From Torreya grandis (Eukaryota; Streptophyta; Pinopsida; Cupressales; Taxaceae): a stretch of DNA of 64,000 bases. Made by a program: the position numbers and the translations under genes. The stretch spans positions 1-64,000 of the forward strand of contig JARHVA010003261.1 of NCBI GenBank assembly GCA_037957365.1, in the 5' to 3' direction. Shown piece by piece: positions 13,130 to 25,202 of the stretch. Every line of letters begins with the position of its first letter. The first letter of the stretch is position 1. The notes beneath the pieces are model-generated. The model was not told the DNA's origin. It made no database searches and saw only the letters and a list, made by a program, of their open reading frames with translations.

Positions 13130-15670
13130 CTCATATTCAATCTCTTCCTTGGTCAATTTATACTTATAGTTATTCTTCTTCTTCTTTGGCTTAGGAGAAA
13201 CAACTTCCTTAACCACTACAACATTCTCCTTTTCTTATAGAATTGGATTGATAATATATGGAGATAGAAAAGATTCATGACATGAATTTTAATCTATATA
13301 ATATTCCTTGTATATTGGAACCTATTTATTAGTCACAAACAATTGATGTTCTTTGCAATATACATGCTCATCAATAGCAGGATGTTCACTTGAATCTATA
13401 CATACCTCAGGACTAGCTTCAATCAACACCTTGGTCTTCTCTTTGATCTTGATCTCTTCACTATCAACCTGATCAAAAAATGAGACCTCTTGGTACTCTT
13501 CAACTTTTGAATCATTATACAACATAGTAAACAAATTAATTGGACCTATAGTCTTATCATGAATCACACTTGTCACCTTTGGCTTCCATGTGTTAACTTG
13601 CCTTTTTTCTTGAAATTTAGGAGCCTGATTAAATCTATTCTATCTTGTAGGCCTTTGATTGTATAACCTATCAATGTGACCTCTTTTTTCACAATTGTAA
13701 CACACCATACCTTTTTCAATAAATGTATCTTGCCTTACCTTATTTGGATATAATTCTGCAATATGTGTTATGTCATGATAAAGATATAACATCCCCTTTT
13801 TCAAGAGGACTCACCTTATATAATCTTATGTGGAAAATGGTTTTAAAAATGTACCACATCAAGACAGTTAAATCACTTGATTCTATTCACAAATTTTGAC
13901 TAATGATTCCATCATAGTCCCATGTAAATTCATTTCTAACAGGTCTCTTTCACTCTCTAGCTCTATGACCAAATTGATTACATGTATAACACTAACCATT
14001 GAATCTTGCATACTTCATAACATTTTGCTATCTAATCTGATTTGTATTTACTCTACCAAACCTTCATTCCTTATTTGATGATTTATCTTAAAAGTATGAT
14101 TTTCATAGTTCACATAAATCTTCATCTTGTCTTAGTGACATTCTTTTATTCTTCTTCATCTCCAAGACTAGTTCTATCACTAGCAATCTTTTGACCACAT
14201 AGAATGTTGTCTAGGTCACATGAGATATTTTAGAATCTCACAAATGTATTCACCTTACTATCTATCTTTTATAACATATATTTTAAAGAATCATTTTTAG
14301 AAACATACATTTAACATTCTTCTTCTTTAGATTTTAGGCTTGTAGACATAATTTTTAATTGACAATTGAGTGATTTATCATATCTTCATTCTCCTTGGTG
14401 TCTTCATTCAATATTACCTCAAATACATTAAATTTATCCTCATATTCCTTGAGATTATATTTCATCTTCTTATTTATCTTCTTCTCAATCTTCAGTTCTT
14501 CAAGATCATTCATCAAAATAGTCTCACAGTCCACCTCATCTTCATCATCTTTTGAATCACTCCAAGTACACTCCTTCTGATGTGAGCAACTTCCTTCCTT
14601 AGCTAGGAATAGGGATTCATCTTTAGTAGGACCATCATATTCATGATCATATTTTGAGTTACTATCTTCACTCACATCTGATGAGCTCTAATATTATTTG
14701 GTGTAATGACTCTTCTTGTTTTTGAAGATTTTTATATTGCTATTTTTTTTTAATCCTTTCTTCTTATATGTCTTCTTGTCTTCATATTGGCCTTCACCAT
14801 GCTCTTCATCAAAATTATTCTCATGATTATTAGGTCAATTTTGAGAAAAATGTCCCATCTCTCCATATTTGAAACATTTGAAGGGTATTTTACCTTTATA
14901 CTTCCCTGAGTTGGTGTTTAATTTCCTAGTAATTAAAGCAATTATTTATCATCATCAATATCAGATATGCCATCCTCTTTGGATTTATTACCTTGGAAAT
15001 TATTATTAGGATTCATCTCTATCTTCAATATTTTTTCCTTCTTTTGTGGTATATCATCATTTTTCCTCATCTCATAGGTAGTAATGGTGTCATGCAACTG
15101 ATCCATCTTCAACTAAGTAAGGTCATGACTCTCTTCTAAAGTAGATAATTTCAAATTAAACTTGGGGAATAGAGACCTTAATACCTTTTTAACAATATTA
15201 GTATCTTTAATATTCTCTCAAAGACCTCTAATGATGTTCACAATCTCATAAACTCTTTGTATAAAGGATGACACAATATCTTCTTCCTTCATCTTGAGAC
15301 TTTCAAATTGCCTTCTATGACTCTGTAACTTAACAAGATTAACCTTTGAATCTCCTTCAAAAATATTCTTTAATTTATCCCATATTTCCTTGGTAGAAGT
15401 GAAATTAATTAATTTGGTGAACTCAATTTTTGTAAGACCACAAGTGATGGCATTCATTGCCTTAGAGTTGTTTTCAACTACCTTCTTGTCGACAACACTA
15501 GATGGAGGAATAATAGAAGAAACATAACCATCCAAAAATGATTTCCATACATAAAACCCTAGGTACATAATGTATGTCTTCATCTTAGCATTTCAAAATG
15601 CATAATCAGATCCATTGAATATCAGTGCTTGCTTAGTAGAGAAATTAAGTTGGACATTCTGACTAGCCAT
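13130..15670 (-). pseudogene. Element B gag, three zinc-knuckle remnants
   Basis: From ATG at 15670 (MASQNVQLNFSTKQ...) the minus strand reads as copia Gag with the UBN2 motif MKTYIMYLGFYVWKSF and later SFIQRVYEIVN. Three knuckles follow. One is at about 14834-14876 (CFKYGEMGHFSQN, second and last Cys lost). One is at 13950-13991 (CYTCNQFGHRARE, last Cys now a stop). One is at 13661-13702 (CYNCEKRGHIDRL, last Cys replaced by Leu). An acidic, lysine-rich segment with coiled-coil character sits at 14355-14675, and a Pro/Lys-rich tail ends near 13130. At about 845 codons the frame is long for a copia Gag. Stops and frameshifts interrupt it several times. The acidic segment after the first knuckle recalls SIRE/Maximus-type Gag, but this is a resemblance only. 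Gag would package RNA. The multiple knuckles are unusual. Confidence 0.75.
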
Positions 15671-15716
15671 TGTACCTTGGATCACCTTCAAGCTATCAAG
15701 CCTTTACCAATAGATC

Positions 15717-15730
15717 TCACTCTGATACCA
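15717..15730 (-). other. Element B primer-binding site (tRNA-Met)
   Basis: The minus strand reads TGGTATCAGAGTGA two bases from the LTR end. The plant initiator tRNA-Met site is TGGTATCAGAGCCA, so the first eleven bases match. This is the usual copia primer and fixes the orientation. Confidence 0.88.
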
Positions 15731-15732
15731 AT

Positions 15733-18712
15733 TGTTAGAGGTACAAAAACTGAGAGTGGGGGTGAGTAAATGATCCCAAATAATCTAACTTAAATTTTAA
15801 TATTTGTAAACACTTAATTAGTTAACACAAGAATTCATGAAACATACACAACATTCACATCAATTAACAAGAGAGATAATGTAAGATCAATCACATAACA
15901 CATGACATACATGGGAAAGCCTATTGTGGGAGAAACCCACTAAAACTTATAATTGGACTATTGTCCTATAATAATTTTTTTTTAAATTTATACCATCTAA
16001 ACATGATTAAGGAACTATAATTTGTATTTAGTGAGACTACAATCCCACAAGGTGATACCACATCTGTCTAGCTGAGCTACAACAATAATTAGAATTTTTA
16101 AAAAGTTATATCTTTCAAGGAGGATAAAAACACCTTAGATGTTGAGATATCATAATAACACCTATGAACACATCCACCTTTGAACTGATGTTAGTTACAC
16201 CTAATGATGGACCTCTACTTATCACACTTCATCTTTGCTCACACTCAAACATCAAACACAATATTCTACCAATAAAATTATGACCAATAGGTTATACAAA
16301 TAGTCCTCAATATTTTTTGATATTATAATCATCCTCAAGTGACTCTACCCCTCATTCTATCCACAAAACACACACACAAGCCTCTTTCTAATCACTCAGT
16401 CTCTCACACAAAAGTATAGAAATCACTATATTTGATTTCACTATTTATAAAGAAATCTTGATAATCGCTACCTTGGTTAGCCATTATATATGCCTTATCC
16501 CTTAAGGCATATATCATATGAATATATATCTCAATACAATATTCATAGGTCAGCCATAACATCTATAGGTCACCCTTAAGGAATTACACCTTTTAATAAG
16601 GAACTTGCAGCCCTTATAGGTCTCATGTGAAGCCATTCACTCCTTTAGCTCTCCATTGAGAAAAAAATAACATAAAACCAATTTCAAATACATGGTTCCA
16701 CTCCTCATGTCCCATTCAACATACTCAAATGGTCACAATCATCTTAACTCACCTATACATATGCTCAAATAACTTAAACATAGACATATACACATGAACA
16801 CCATTTCCAAACAAATAGTCAACTTCTGAAGCATTGTTCATACTTAGGATATATTGAATACACCTCTAAAATCCACACAAATCAACCTAATGGAGTATAA
16901 AACACTCGTAAATAATTAATTCATCATGAGATGTCAAAATAACATCAATACAAGCTCGAATATTCTTCTTGGGTCACTTACAAAATAAGCATGAACACAC
17001 AATCAAATTTTAGGATCAATATATTTGAATGTACTCACTTCTAAATCTTCAAGTCATGTTCATTAGATGCACCATCGAGTCGTATTCATTTTTTATTTTT
17101 ATATTACTATCAAATTTAACTTTAATAAAAAGATATGGATGAAATATAGATCTCTAGTTTATCTTGTGTTAAATTCAAATATTTGAATTCAAATGGTCAT
17201 AGTTAACCTTCAAACACAATGCTCAAATCTCATTTCCTCTTAGCTCAAATGGAATACACATCATCAATCTCTTTTGATCTTTAATGCATAGGAACCAATA
17301 CTTAGATGTTAAACTTCAATCATGTTGACCTCATCTCATGCAATATTAAAATTTTGACTCTTTGTGCTCCATCAATCTCTATGGATCAACTCGGACTTTA
17401 ATGATCAATGCTCACCATTATATCAAATTGTATGAATGCCCACTTGTCATTGGATCCTTTTCTTGTACCTTTTCTCAATTGTTAAACAACAAGCACATGT
17501 CCTCATCTCATTGCTTCCTAACTACTTAGATAAACATGCACCATCGATCTTACTTGAGATTTAATAATTTTTAAAATGACTATGGGGACCCTTTCAATAT
17601 GCCTGAGTAGCCATTTTTGCACCTCAATAACTTCTTCTATGCTTTGACGTAGGATCCCAAATTTGGATTAGATGATATCCTTACATAAGAGAATCCAACC
17701 ATGTGACACACTACTCTTGGAACCCTCATGTGTGCATGATATAATTCTATAAAAAATATTTCTCAAAAACTTATGTTCATAGAGCTAACTATGTCAAAAC
17801 CTACCCAAGAGGCCAAGTTTGAGCAATCATCACTTTTGTCATGTTTCGACACATGATCTCAAATTTAGTGTAAATCATCTATGCTCAAAACTAAAAAAAC
17901 CCATATGATCATTTTCTATTGAAACTTTCACAGATGAAATTTATAACACCATAAAAATATCACTCGACTCTTCTTGCCTATTGTAAAATTGGCTATGAAA
18001 AAACACAGTCAAATTACCTAGGAGCCCAACTTTGCATATGCATATCTTTTAACATGATACATCATACGATATAAAATTATGAAAAAATAAACTAGGTACA
18101 AAAATGAATAAACCCATATGATCACCTTCTCCTGAATTATCCACATGTGTGAGATATTTCATCATCAAATTGATTACTCAGATTTTTCTAGCCATATTTC
18201 AAATTTGGCTCTTTACGGGAAAACAATAAATTATGATTGAGAAGCCAATTTTTCACCCTCATATATTTGACTACACTTAAAATCATGACTTGATATATGA
18301 CACATAAAAAATAAGTACTAATCTAATCAAAATCATATGACCAACTCCCCTTGACTCATTCCCATGTGGTAATGGTGATGCCATCAAATTGACTACTTAG
18401 ATTTTATGCCACATGACCTAAAGTGTCTAGATGAAAACTATGGACTACAAGATGAATTCAACTTATGCACATAAGAATTAAAATCATTCTTGACTTCTGA
18501 TAGGACCCCTTGCAAATGCTCAAATTACCATACTCAACCTTGATCCTTTCTATCCATGTCAATATTGAAGATTAACCAAGCCACCTTCATGCATACAAGA
18601 AGAAACACCTTGTACACTTTGTCATTATCACTTAGGTTATCAAATAACTTCATCCACTCAATAAAACACCTCCATGAAATCACCATGACATCATCATGAT
18701 AAATCTCCAATA
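15733..18712 (-). repeat. Element B 5' LTR (2,980 bp)
   Basis: Partner of 8727-11707. It starts TGTTAGAGGTAC on the plus strand and ends CTCCAATA. As the upstream LTR in the minus orientation it would hold the promoter (U3 on its right side). Confidence 0.88.
16441..16450 (-). promoter_or_regulatory. TATA box candidate in element B 5' LTR
   Basis: The minus strand reads TTATAAATAG here. The matching position of the other LTR (9437-9446) reads CTATAAATAG. It lies about 700 bp before the end of the LTR in element direction, a plausible place for the U3/R junction. Inferred from sequence only. Confidence 0.5.
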
Positions 18713-18717
18713 ATTTA
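18713..18717. repeat. Target-site duplication of element B, right copy
   Basis: ATTTA immediately after the right LTR, identical to 8722-8726. Confidence 0.85.
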
Positions 18718-19107
18718 GTATCAATTATTTTAAAATGACAAGCTTGACATAAATTTACTATGCATGACTTGCGCACACAAGCATGTTCTTAACCAATGAT
18801 ACTCTCACACCTATATGCTACTCTATGAGTTTGATACTTCCAAATTATATTATTACACACCTATATGGACCTCATTTTATATTTTAAACATATATATTAT
18901 CCTACATAATCATGCTTAGATGCTTAATTTAATCCTCATGTGCATGGGTCAATAATTTCATATTAGGTTAGTGTCACCAGTTGATATAGACTTGTGCCTA
19001 ACATTACTGACCCTCTCCCAATAATAACTATCTTTAAAAAAAAATTATGTAGGGTGAAACCATCTACCTAAAGTTTTAATGGTGTGATAATTCACCCAAA
19101 TGAGTTC

Positions 19108-20068
<961 letters not shown>

Positions 20069-21028
20069 TATATTCCTAAGTCTTATACTCTTTCTTATAG
20101 TCTTCTATCACTCTTTGAGGATAATTTAATTATAATTGTGTGTGGTTACACAAGCCATACAAGGTATATAACCATATTTATCCTTAAATTAGTGGTTATG
20201 ACCTAAAAATTGGAAGAAGTAATTCTAATAATAATATGTGATCCTTTAAAAATGTTACAAATGCAAGAATGAGTTATTGAACATGTTTAGGTCAACATCT
20301 AATCAAATACAATCAATCTTACTTGTTACTCATATAAATAGGGTATTGTATGATTTGAAACTTCAATATTCCAAGGAATTTGAAACCACATTAAAAGAAA
20401 TATAGCATTAAAGAGAGAAATTACCATCTTACTTCAAAATCAAATATTTTATAACTTGATTTGAACACATTCTTTATCTCTAATCAATCTTACTAAGTCC
20501 AATTTCATTGCACATGTATATGAACCCTAGGGTCTACAGCTAGTTTAGTATGAAAACAAGAAACTATTTATATATTGTTATTGGGATTTGTTTCCTTTAC
20601 ACTTATAAAATAATCCCCATCCCTCTCATTCTCTCTATCTATAATATTCATCTACTAGTTCTTTTATTCAAAAACTAATCCAACTACCTTGTAACTTCTT
20701 ATTTGTACATTGAGGGTGAGTAAATTACTAGGATGACTCATCATGTGAGTCATGTGGGTGTTAAAACACTCTAAACTCCTTTCTAATATTAACTAAATAA
20801 ATTATAACTTTGAAACTTCCCTAGGATGGAAGTATCCAAAACTTCACATAAATATTTGAAAATTCAAACTAAGGGTTTTGGTAGGAATTGCCAAAGGGAC
20901 CCTAATTCAAATTTTACCAAGACCTAGCACCTAATATGGACTTATATAGACCTCCTAATACCAAAAAAAATGAATCAAAACATAAACACTAGATCAATAT
21001 ATAAAAGGGTATTTATGCCGTTGCATCA
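20069..21028 (-). repeat. Element C 3' LTR, truncated (about 960 bp)
   Basis: Matches the right half of 22024-23870. Shared landmarks include CTTATACTCTTTCTTATA near the left limit, GTGTGGTTACACA, CTACTAGTTCTTTTATTC and GACCAAGACCTAGCAC near the right. The match stops abruptly at about 20069. The polypurine tract expected at 21029 onward is not obvious. Confidence 0.8.
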
Positions 21029-22007
21029 TACTATCGAGGAGCCAATGAAACTTTCTTAGAAAGTTATAAGCGATTTATCTTTGATGTTCTTGTTCATCAC
21101 TCTTTGTTAAAGGATAACTCCTCTTAGATCACATGGCCTATTTGAGACACATAGGAATTTTTTATGCTTTCTTAATCTTATGAGGTCTCCTCATTTATGC
21201 ATCTCTTTATTACTTTCTTCTTTGAGATCATTTTTTTGTATATTGATCTCCCACTTGTTCATCTTCAACATTTGCTTATGCTCCTGCAACCAACCTACAC
21301 ATGAAACACACATGTCAATGAAAACAATCTCATGTTCATCTTTTTAGAAACTAGCCTTTTGCTCATGCTTACTATTTCTTAGATTTGTTGTTTGTGTGAA
21401 TACCATTATTTATGTCCTCTTCTATCCTTCAAACCTTACAATCTCTTCAATTGCATGAACCTTATCTTATTTTTTTTCATCCTTGACGTAATTATTAACT
21501 TTTCCCTCCATAGTCAATGCTCTCAACATACCCACTTTCTCAAAAAATTGGTCTATATATTCATTGTTTTGAATGAGTGACAAGTGATTTATCAAAATTT
21601 TAAACAATCCTTGCACATGTTCATCTGAAAGTATCTCACCTCTCTTTTTTTATCTCTACTGGTCCTTTATATTAGATAGTTTTACTCTCTTAAGCAAGTC
21701 TCTTGCACCTTGTTCCACCTTAAGTAAGTATATTTCACCTTGATCCATATATTATCCAAGCTCTCTCTTTGGATAAAATTATTTGAGAAATTCACTTTTC
21801 TCTCTCCTTTTGAGATTCTTTATCTCTCTATCTCTCTCAATCCTCTCTTAACTTTCAACCTGCTTGACCAAGTCACTGCAATCTTCTTTAGCAGTCTTTT
21901 TTAAAAATGTTCATCATAATTTTAATAAACTTGATCAAATGAACAATTTGAAAATAAACAATAAATATGTACCTATATTTGTGAAAACGTTTCCCACAAA
22001 ATAAACC
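21029..22007 (-). pseudogene. Element C interior, charged coiled-coil-like frame
   Basis: On the minus strand most of this 1 kb can be read in one or two frames with few stops. It gives Glu/Lys/Arg-rich sequence, for example LLKVEQGARDLLKRVK and, further on, NNYVKDEKK and WLQEHKQMLK. It has the heptad-like leucine spacing of a coiled coil but no zinc knuckle, protease or pol motif. I do not recognise the family. It could be what remains of a non-standard Gag or an element-specific protein. The reading is broken by stops, so any product is gone. Confidence 0.45.
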
Positions 22008-22021
22008 TAGCTCTGATACCA
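22008..22021 (-). other. Element C primer-binding site (tRNA-Met)
   Basis: The minus strand reads TGGTATCAGAGCTA, 13 of 14 bases of the plant initiator tRNA-Met site, two bases from the LTR end at 22024. Confidence 0.9.
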
Positions 22022-22023
22022 AA

Positions 22024-23870
22024 TGATGTAGAGGGAAAATACAATATATCTTTTTTGTCTTGTTTCAAGATATAATCTTATTTGACAATAACTTATGGAT
22101 TTAATAAGAATTTAATTATTATTGAGTTATTTGATTATTTTATGTTATTTTAAAACTTTAAACATGATCATAAAAATTATTTAACTCCTTAGTCAACTTA
22201 AACACTTCTCAAAGCAATAATTCACTCTTTTCCCAACCCTGCATATCTTGGCTCACAAGTTAGTAGCCTTTTTGTGGAAAATCACCTTTTACAGATAGGT
22301 AAAAATGTAATTTGGAAAAATAAAAAACAAAATTGATCACCTTTTATCTTCAACTTGATTATCACAAAGTTTCTTGGCTAAACTACATAGTTTGATCACA
22401 TTTCTAGACCCATTTTAGTCATTACTTAGGTCTTTAGTACCCTATTTACAAACAAAGTGCCTGCTAGTAGTATGGACATGTATAGAAACATCTTGAAAAC
22501 TTTAAAATATATTTAAAAACATCATAACACATATTATCACTAATTTTCCTAAGTTTTGGATGGTTATAACGTGTATAATGTTAAATTTTCTTCCTAAACC
22601 CTATTGTAAGGTTTTGATAGGGTTTAGAGACCTGAGAGCATTTATACTAGGATTCAAGACTTTACCATAGGTGTCAAACATTTTAAAATATTTATTAAAG
22701 TCTTATATATCATATTACATGTATTCCAACCATTGTTCATTACCTTCAAATCTTCTATGCACATTTTTTCCTCATGGTTCTATGGTGATTGTGTGTTCAA
22801 ACACAATCTGTGTAACTTGTAGACCAATATTTGAGAACTCCAAGCTTGTTTTAGGACTTTGAAACAATATTTTTTTATTTTAAATTATTTTTAGAGTCAT
22901 ATATCCATTTACTAAGTTTTATACTCTTTCTTATAAACTTCTATCACTCTTTGAGCATAATTTAGTTATAATTATGTGTGGTTACACAGGCTATACAAAG
23001 TGTGTGACCACATTTATCCTTAAACTAATGATTATGACCTAGAAATGGTAAAAAAATATTTACAATAATAATATGTTATCCTTTAAAATGTTACAAATTC
23101 AATAATGAGTTCTTTAACATGTTTATGTCAACATCTAATCAAATACAATCAATCTTACTTAATACTCACAAAAATAGGGTATTACATGATCTACAACTTA
23201 AATCTTCCAAAGAATTTGAAACCAAATTAACAAATACTTAAAAAATTTAAGAGATAAATTACCATCTTAATTCAAACACAAATATTTTATAACTTTATTT
23301 TAACACATTTTTTATCTCTAATCAATCGTGCTCAATCCACTTTCATTGCATATGTATATGAACTCCAATGTCTGTAAATAATTTAGTATGAAAACAAAAA
23401 CTATTTATTTATTATTATTTATGTTTTTTAATTTAAACTTTTAAAAATCATCCCCATCCATCTAATTATCTCTATCCACAAAATTCATCTACTAGTTCTT
23501 TTATTCAAAAACTGATCTAAATACCTTGTAACTTCCTGTTTGTATGTTAAGAGTGAGTAAACTAAAAATATGAATCATCATGTGAGTCATGTGGGTGTTG
23601 AAACACTATAAACTCATTTATAATCCCAAATAAAAAAATTACACCTTTGAAAATTCCCTAGACAAGATGGAAGTCTCCAAAATGTCACACAAAGATTTGA
23701 AAAATCAAACTAAGGGTTTTGGTGGGAAAATTCCAAATGGACCCTAATTCAAATTTGACCAAGACCTAGCACATAATATGGAATTATACATACCTCCTAG
23801 GACCACAAAAAATAACTCATAACATAAATATTATATAAATATATACAAGGGTAGTGATTCCCCTACATCA
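22024..23870 (-). repeat. Element C 5' LTR (1,847 bp)
   Basis: Bounded by TGATGTAG at the left and CTACATCA at the right, a perfect 8 bp terminal inverted repeat. Its right half is duplicated at 20069-21028. As the 5' LTR of a minus-strand element it would carry the promoter. It also contains a strong inverted repeat at 22594-22627. Confidence 0.85.
22594..22627. repeat. Perfect 11 bp inverted repeat containing telo-box words
   Basis: CTAAACCCTAT, a 12 base spacer, then ATAGGGTTTAG. The arms are exactly complementary and each holds the plant telo-box AAACCCTA or its complement. The part of the LTR that contains it has no counterpart in the truncated left LTR. Confidence 0.8.
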
Positions 23871-25087
23871 ATTAGGTTTCAAGCTTCTTTAAACTGATAA
23901 GGACCTGCAAATTTGATTGAGAAACTTGCTTGGTTGAAATGAGGATCACAAAACAAGTCCATATTACCATCCTAGGCATAGTTATTTATTTTAAGACAAC
24001 TATAATAGATTTATTACCTCTTATACACACTATAATAGATCATTACATCCTTGTTTAATCTCAAACACATTTTCAAGATTGAGATATAGGTGCATTAGGT
24101 CTACTAAGAACCCTTAATAACATGTTTACTTACCCTTAGATGTCTTGAAACCAATTGATGGTTTTTCATTCATTGAAAACCTTATTCATGAGTCTCTATA
24201 ATAATATTCCCTTACTTTCTCAAGGTCATGTATGGTTCCAATTTACTATACTAGGTCTTACTCAGTCAAACCTCATGAGAAACATTCAAAAACTACATTT
24301 TAGACATGTAACACTTAATCCTAGGAAAATTTCCATACCATAGGTCTGAAAAAATGAATTAATATGGAATTATTTATGTGAATATAGGTTTTTAAGTATC
24401 ATCTAAGGATTTTTTATGCCATTTCAATCCATTTGGAATATTTAGGAGGTCAATCTCCTCCATCAAGTCTTTTGCAAGGTTTTAGTAGCATTTAGGAGTG
24501 TACAACCTTCTTAATGATAGTTCATAAAGATATGAAACTTAACCTAAGAAAAAATGCCATAAATTGGGATGGTATAGGGTTCCTCAACACCTCCTAAGAG
24601 CATTGGATCCCATGCATATTCTATTTTTACTTTCAATGTGATGAAAGTAACCATTTCTAACTATCTAGGCCTGTTTGAGAGCTCAAAGAGGTTAGTGCTT
24701 TAATATTTTTCCATAGAAAACCTTGCCAAATCTAATAAAAAAAATTCTCATTTTTTGCCTTAGGAATTTCATCAAACACTTATCTTTCCAGCTTATATTT
24801 TTTGCTAATGAATTTCTATTTGCTTTTTTTTGGGTTTTGGTGGTTGCCAATGATGTAAAATTGCTTGAAAATGAATGCCAAGTTTTATAAAAATGAAAGG
24901 GATATGAAATGAAAGTATTTTTTGTTATTTTTAGATGCATATACATAAACTATTTTTTAAAAATTCACACCTATAGCCATAAGACATTTTGACAAATAGT
25001 TATCATGTAATCTAAATGTTGATTATGAATGCTATACAAATGAACATTACATCAAACACATGGCATGCAACTTATAGCTCCTTATTA
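23871..25087. other. Gene-free stretch
   Basis: No recognised coding or RNA feature. A minus-strand open stretch at 24692-24946 has no family resemblance. Confidence 0.45.
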
Positions 25088-25202
25088 AATGTAATTCCAA
25101 GTATAATGATAATGTGAATAGCTAAGACTCTTAGCTTACAATGATTGAATGCAATTTCAAGTATAATGATAATATGAATAGCCAAGACTCTTGGCTTACA
25201 AT
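25088..25202. repeat. 60 bp tandem duplication with a 15 bp palindrome in each copy
   Basis: Copies begin at 25088 and 25148. Each contains an odd palindrome, GCTAAGACTCTTAGC at 25121-25135 and GCCAAGACTCTTGGC at 25181-25195. The arms pair perfectly in both copies although two positions differ between copies, one in each arm. Confidence 0.85.

Larger units (their letters stand above)
8727..18712 (-). mobile_element. Element B: long-LTR, gag-only copia-like retrotransposon
   Basis: A complete element by structure. Two direct repeats of 2,981 and 2,980 bp flank a 4,025 bp interior. Both repeats begin TGT(A/T)AGAGGTAC on the plus strand and end ...CTCCAATA, so the original CA end is now TA. The interior carries a tRNA-Met primer site beside the right LTR and a polypurine tract beside the left LTR, which sets the minus orientation. 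Identical 5 bp ATTTA target duplications flank it. The interior encodes only a gag-like frame. I find no protease, integrase, RT or RNase H signature in the remaining 1.4 kb. By sampled stretches the two LTRs differ at very roughly 15% of positions, so the insertion is old. This fits the non-autonomous classes described as LARD or TR-GAG. Mobilisation by an autonomous copia (perhaps SIRE-like) partner is inference. Confidence 0.88.
20069..23870 (-). mobile_element. Element C: small non-autonomous LTR retrotransposon, truncated
   Basis: A direct repeat of about 960 bp (20069-21028 and about 22911-23870) flanks a region containing a nearly perfect tRNA-Met primer site on the minus strand. The right LTR is complete at 1,847 bp and has an 8 bp terminal inverted repeat, TGATGTAG...CTACATCA. 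The left LTR ends ...GCATCA at 21028 but has lost its other 0.9 kb. The interior is only about 1 kb and contains no pol motif, so the element depended on other elements for its enzymes. The primer type points to Ty1/copia. No target duplication can be scored because the left end is missing. Confidence 0.8.

Noticed and set aside
23871..23990. Minus-strand reading FNQASFSIKFAGPYQF as a gypsy integrase end
   Set aside because: Only a few residues resemble the GPF/GPY region and no other pol motif is nearby.
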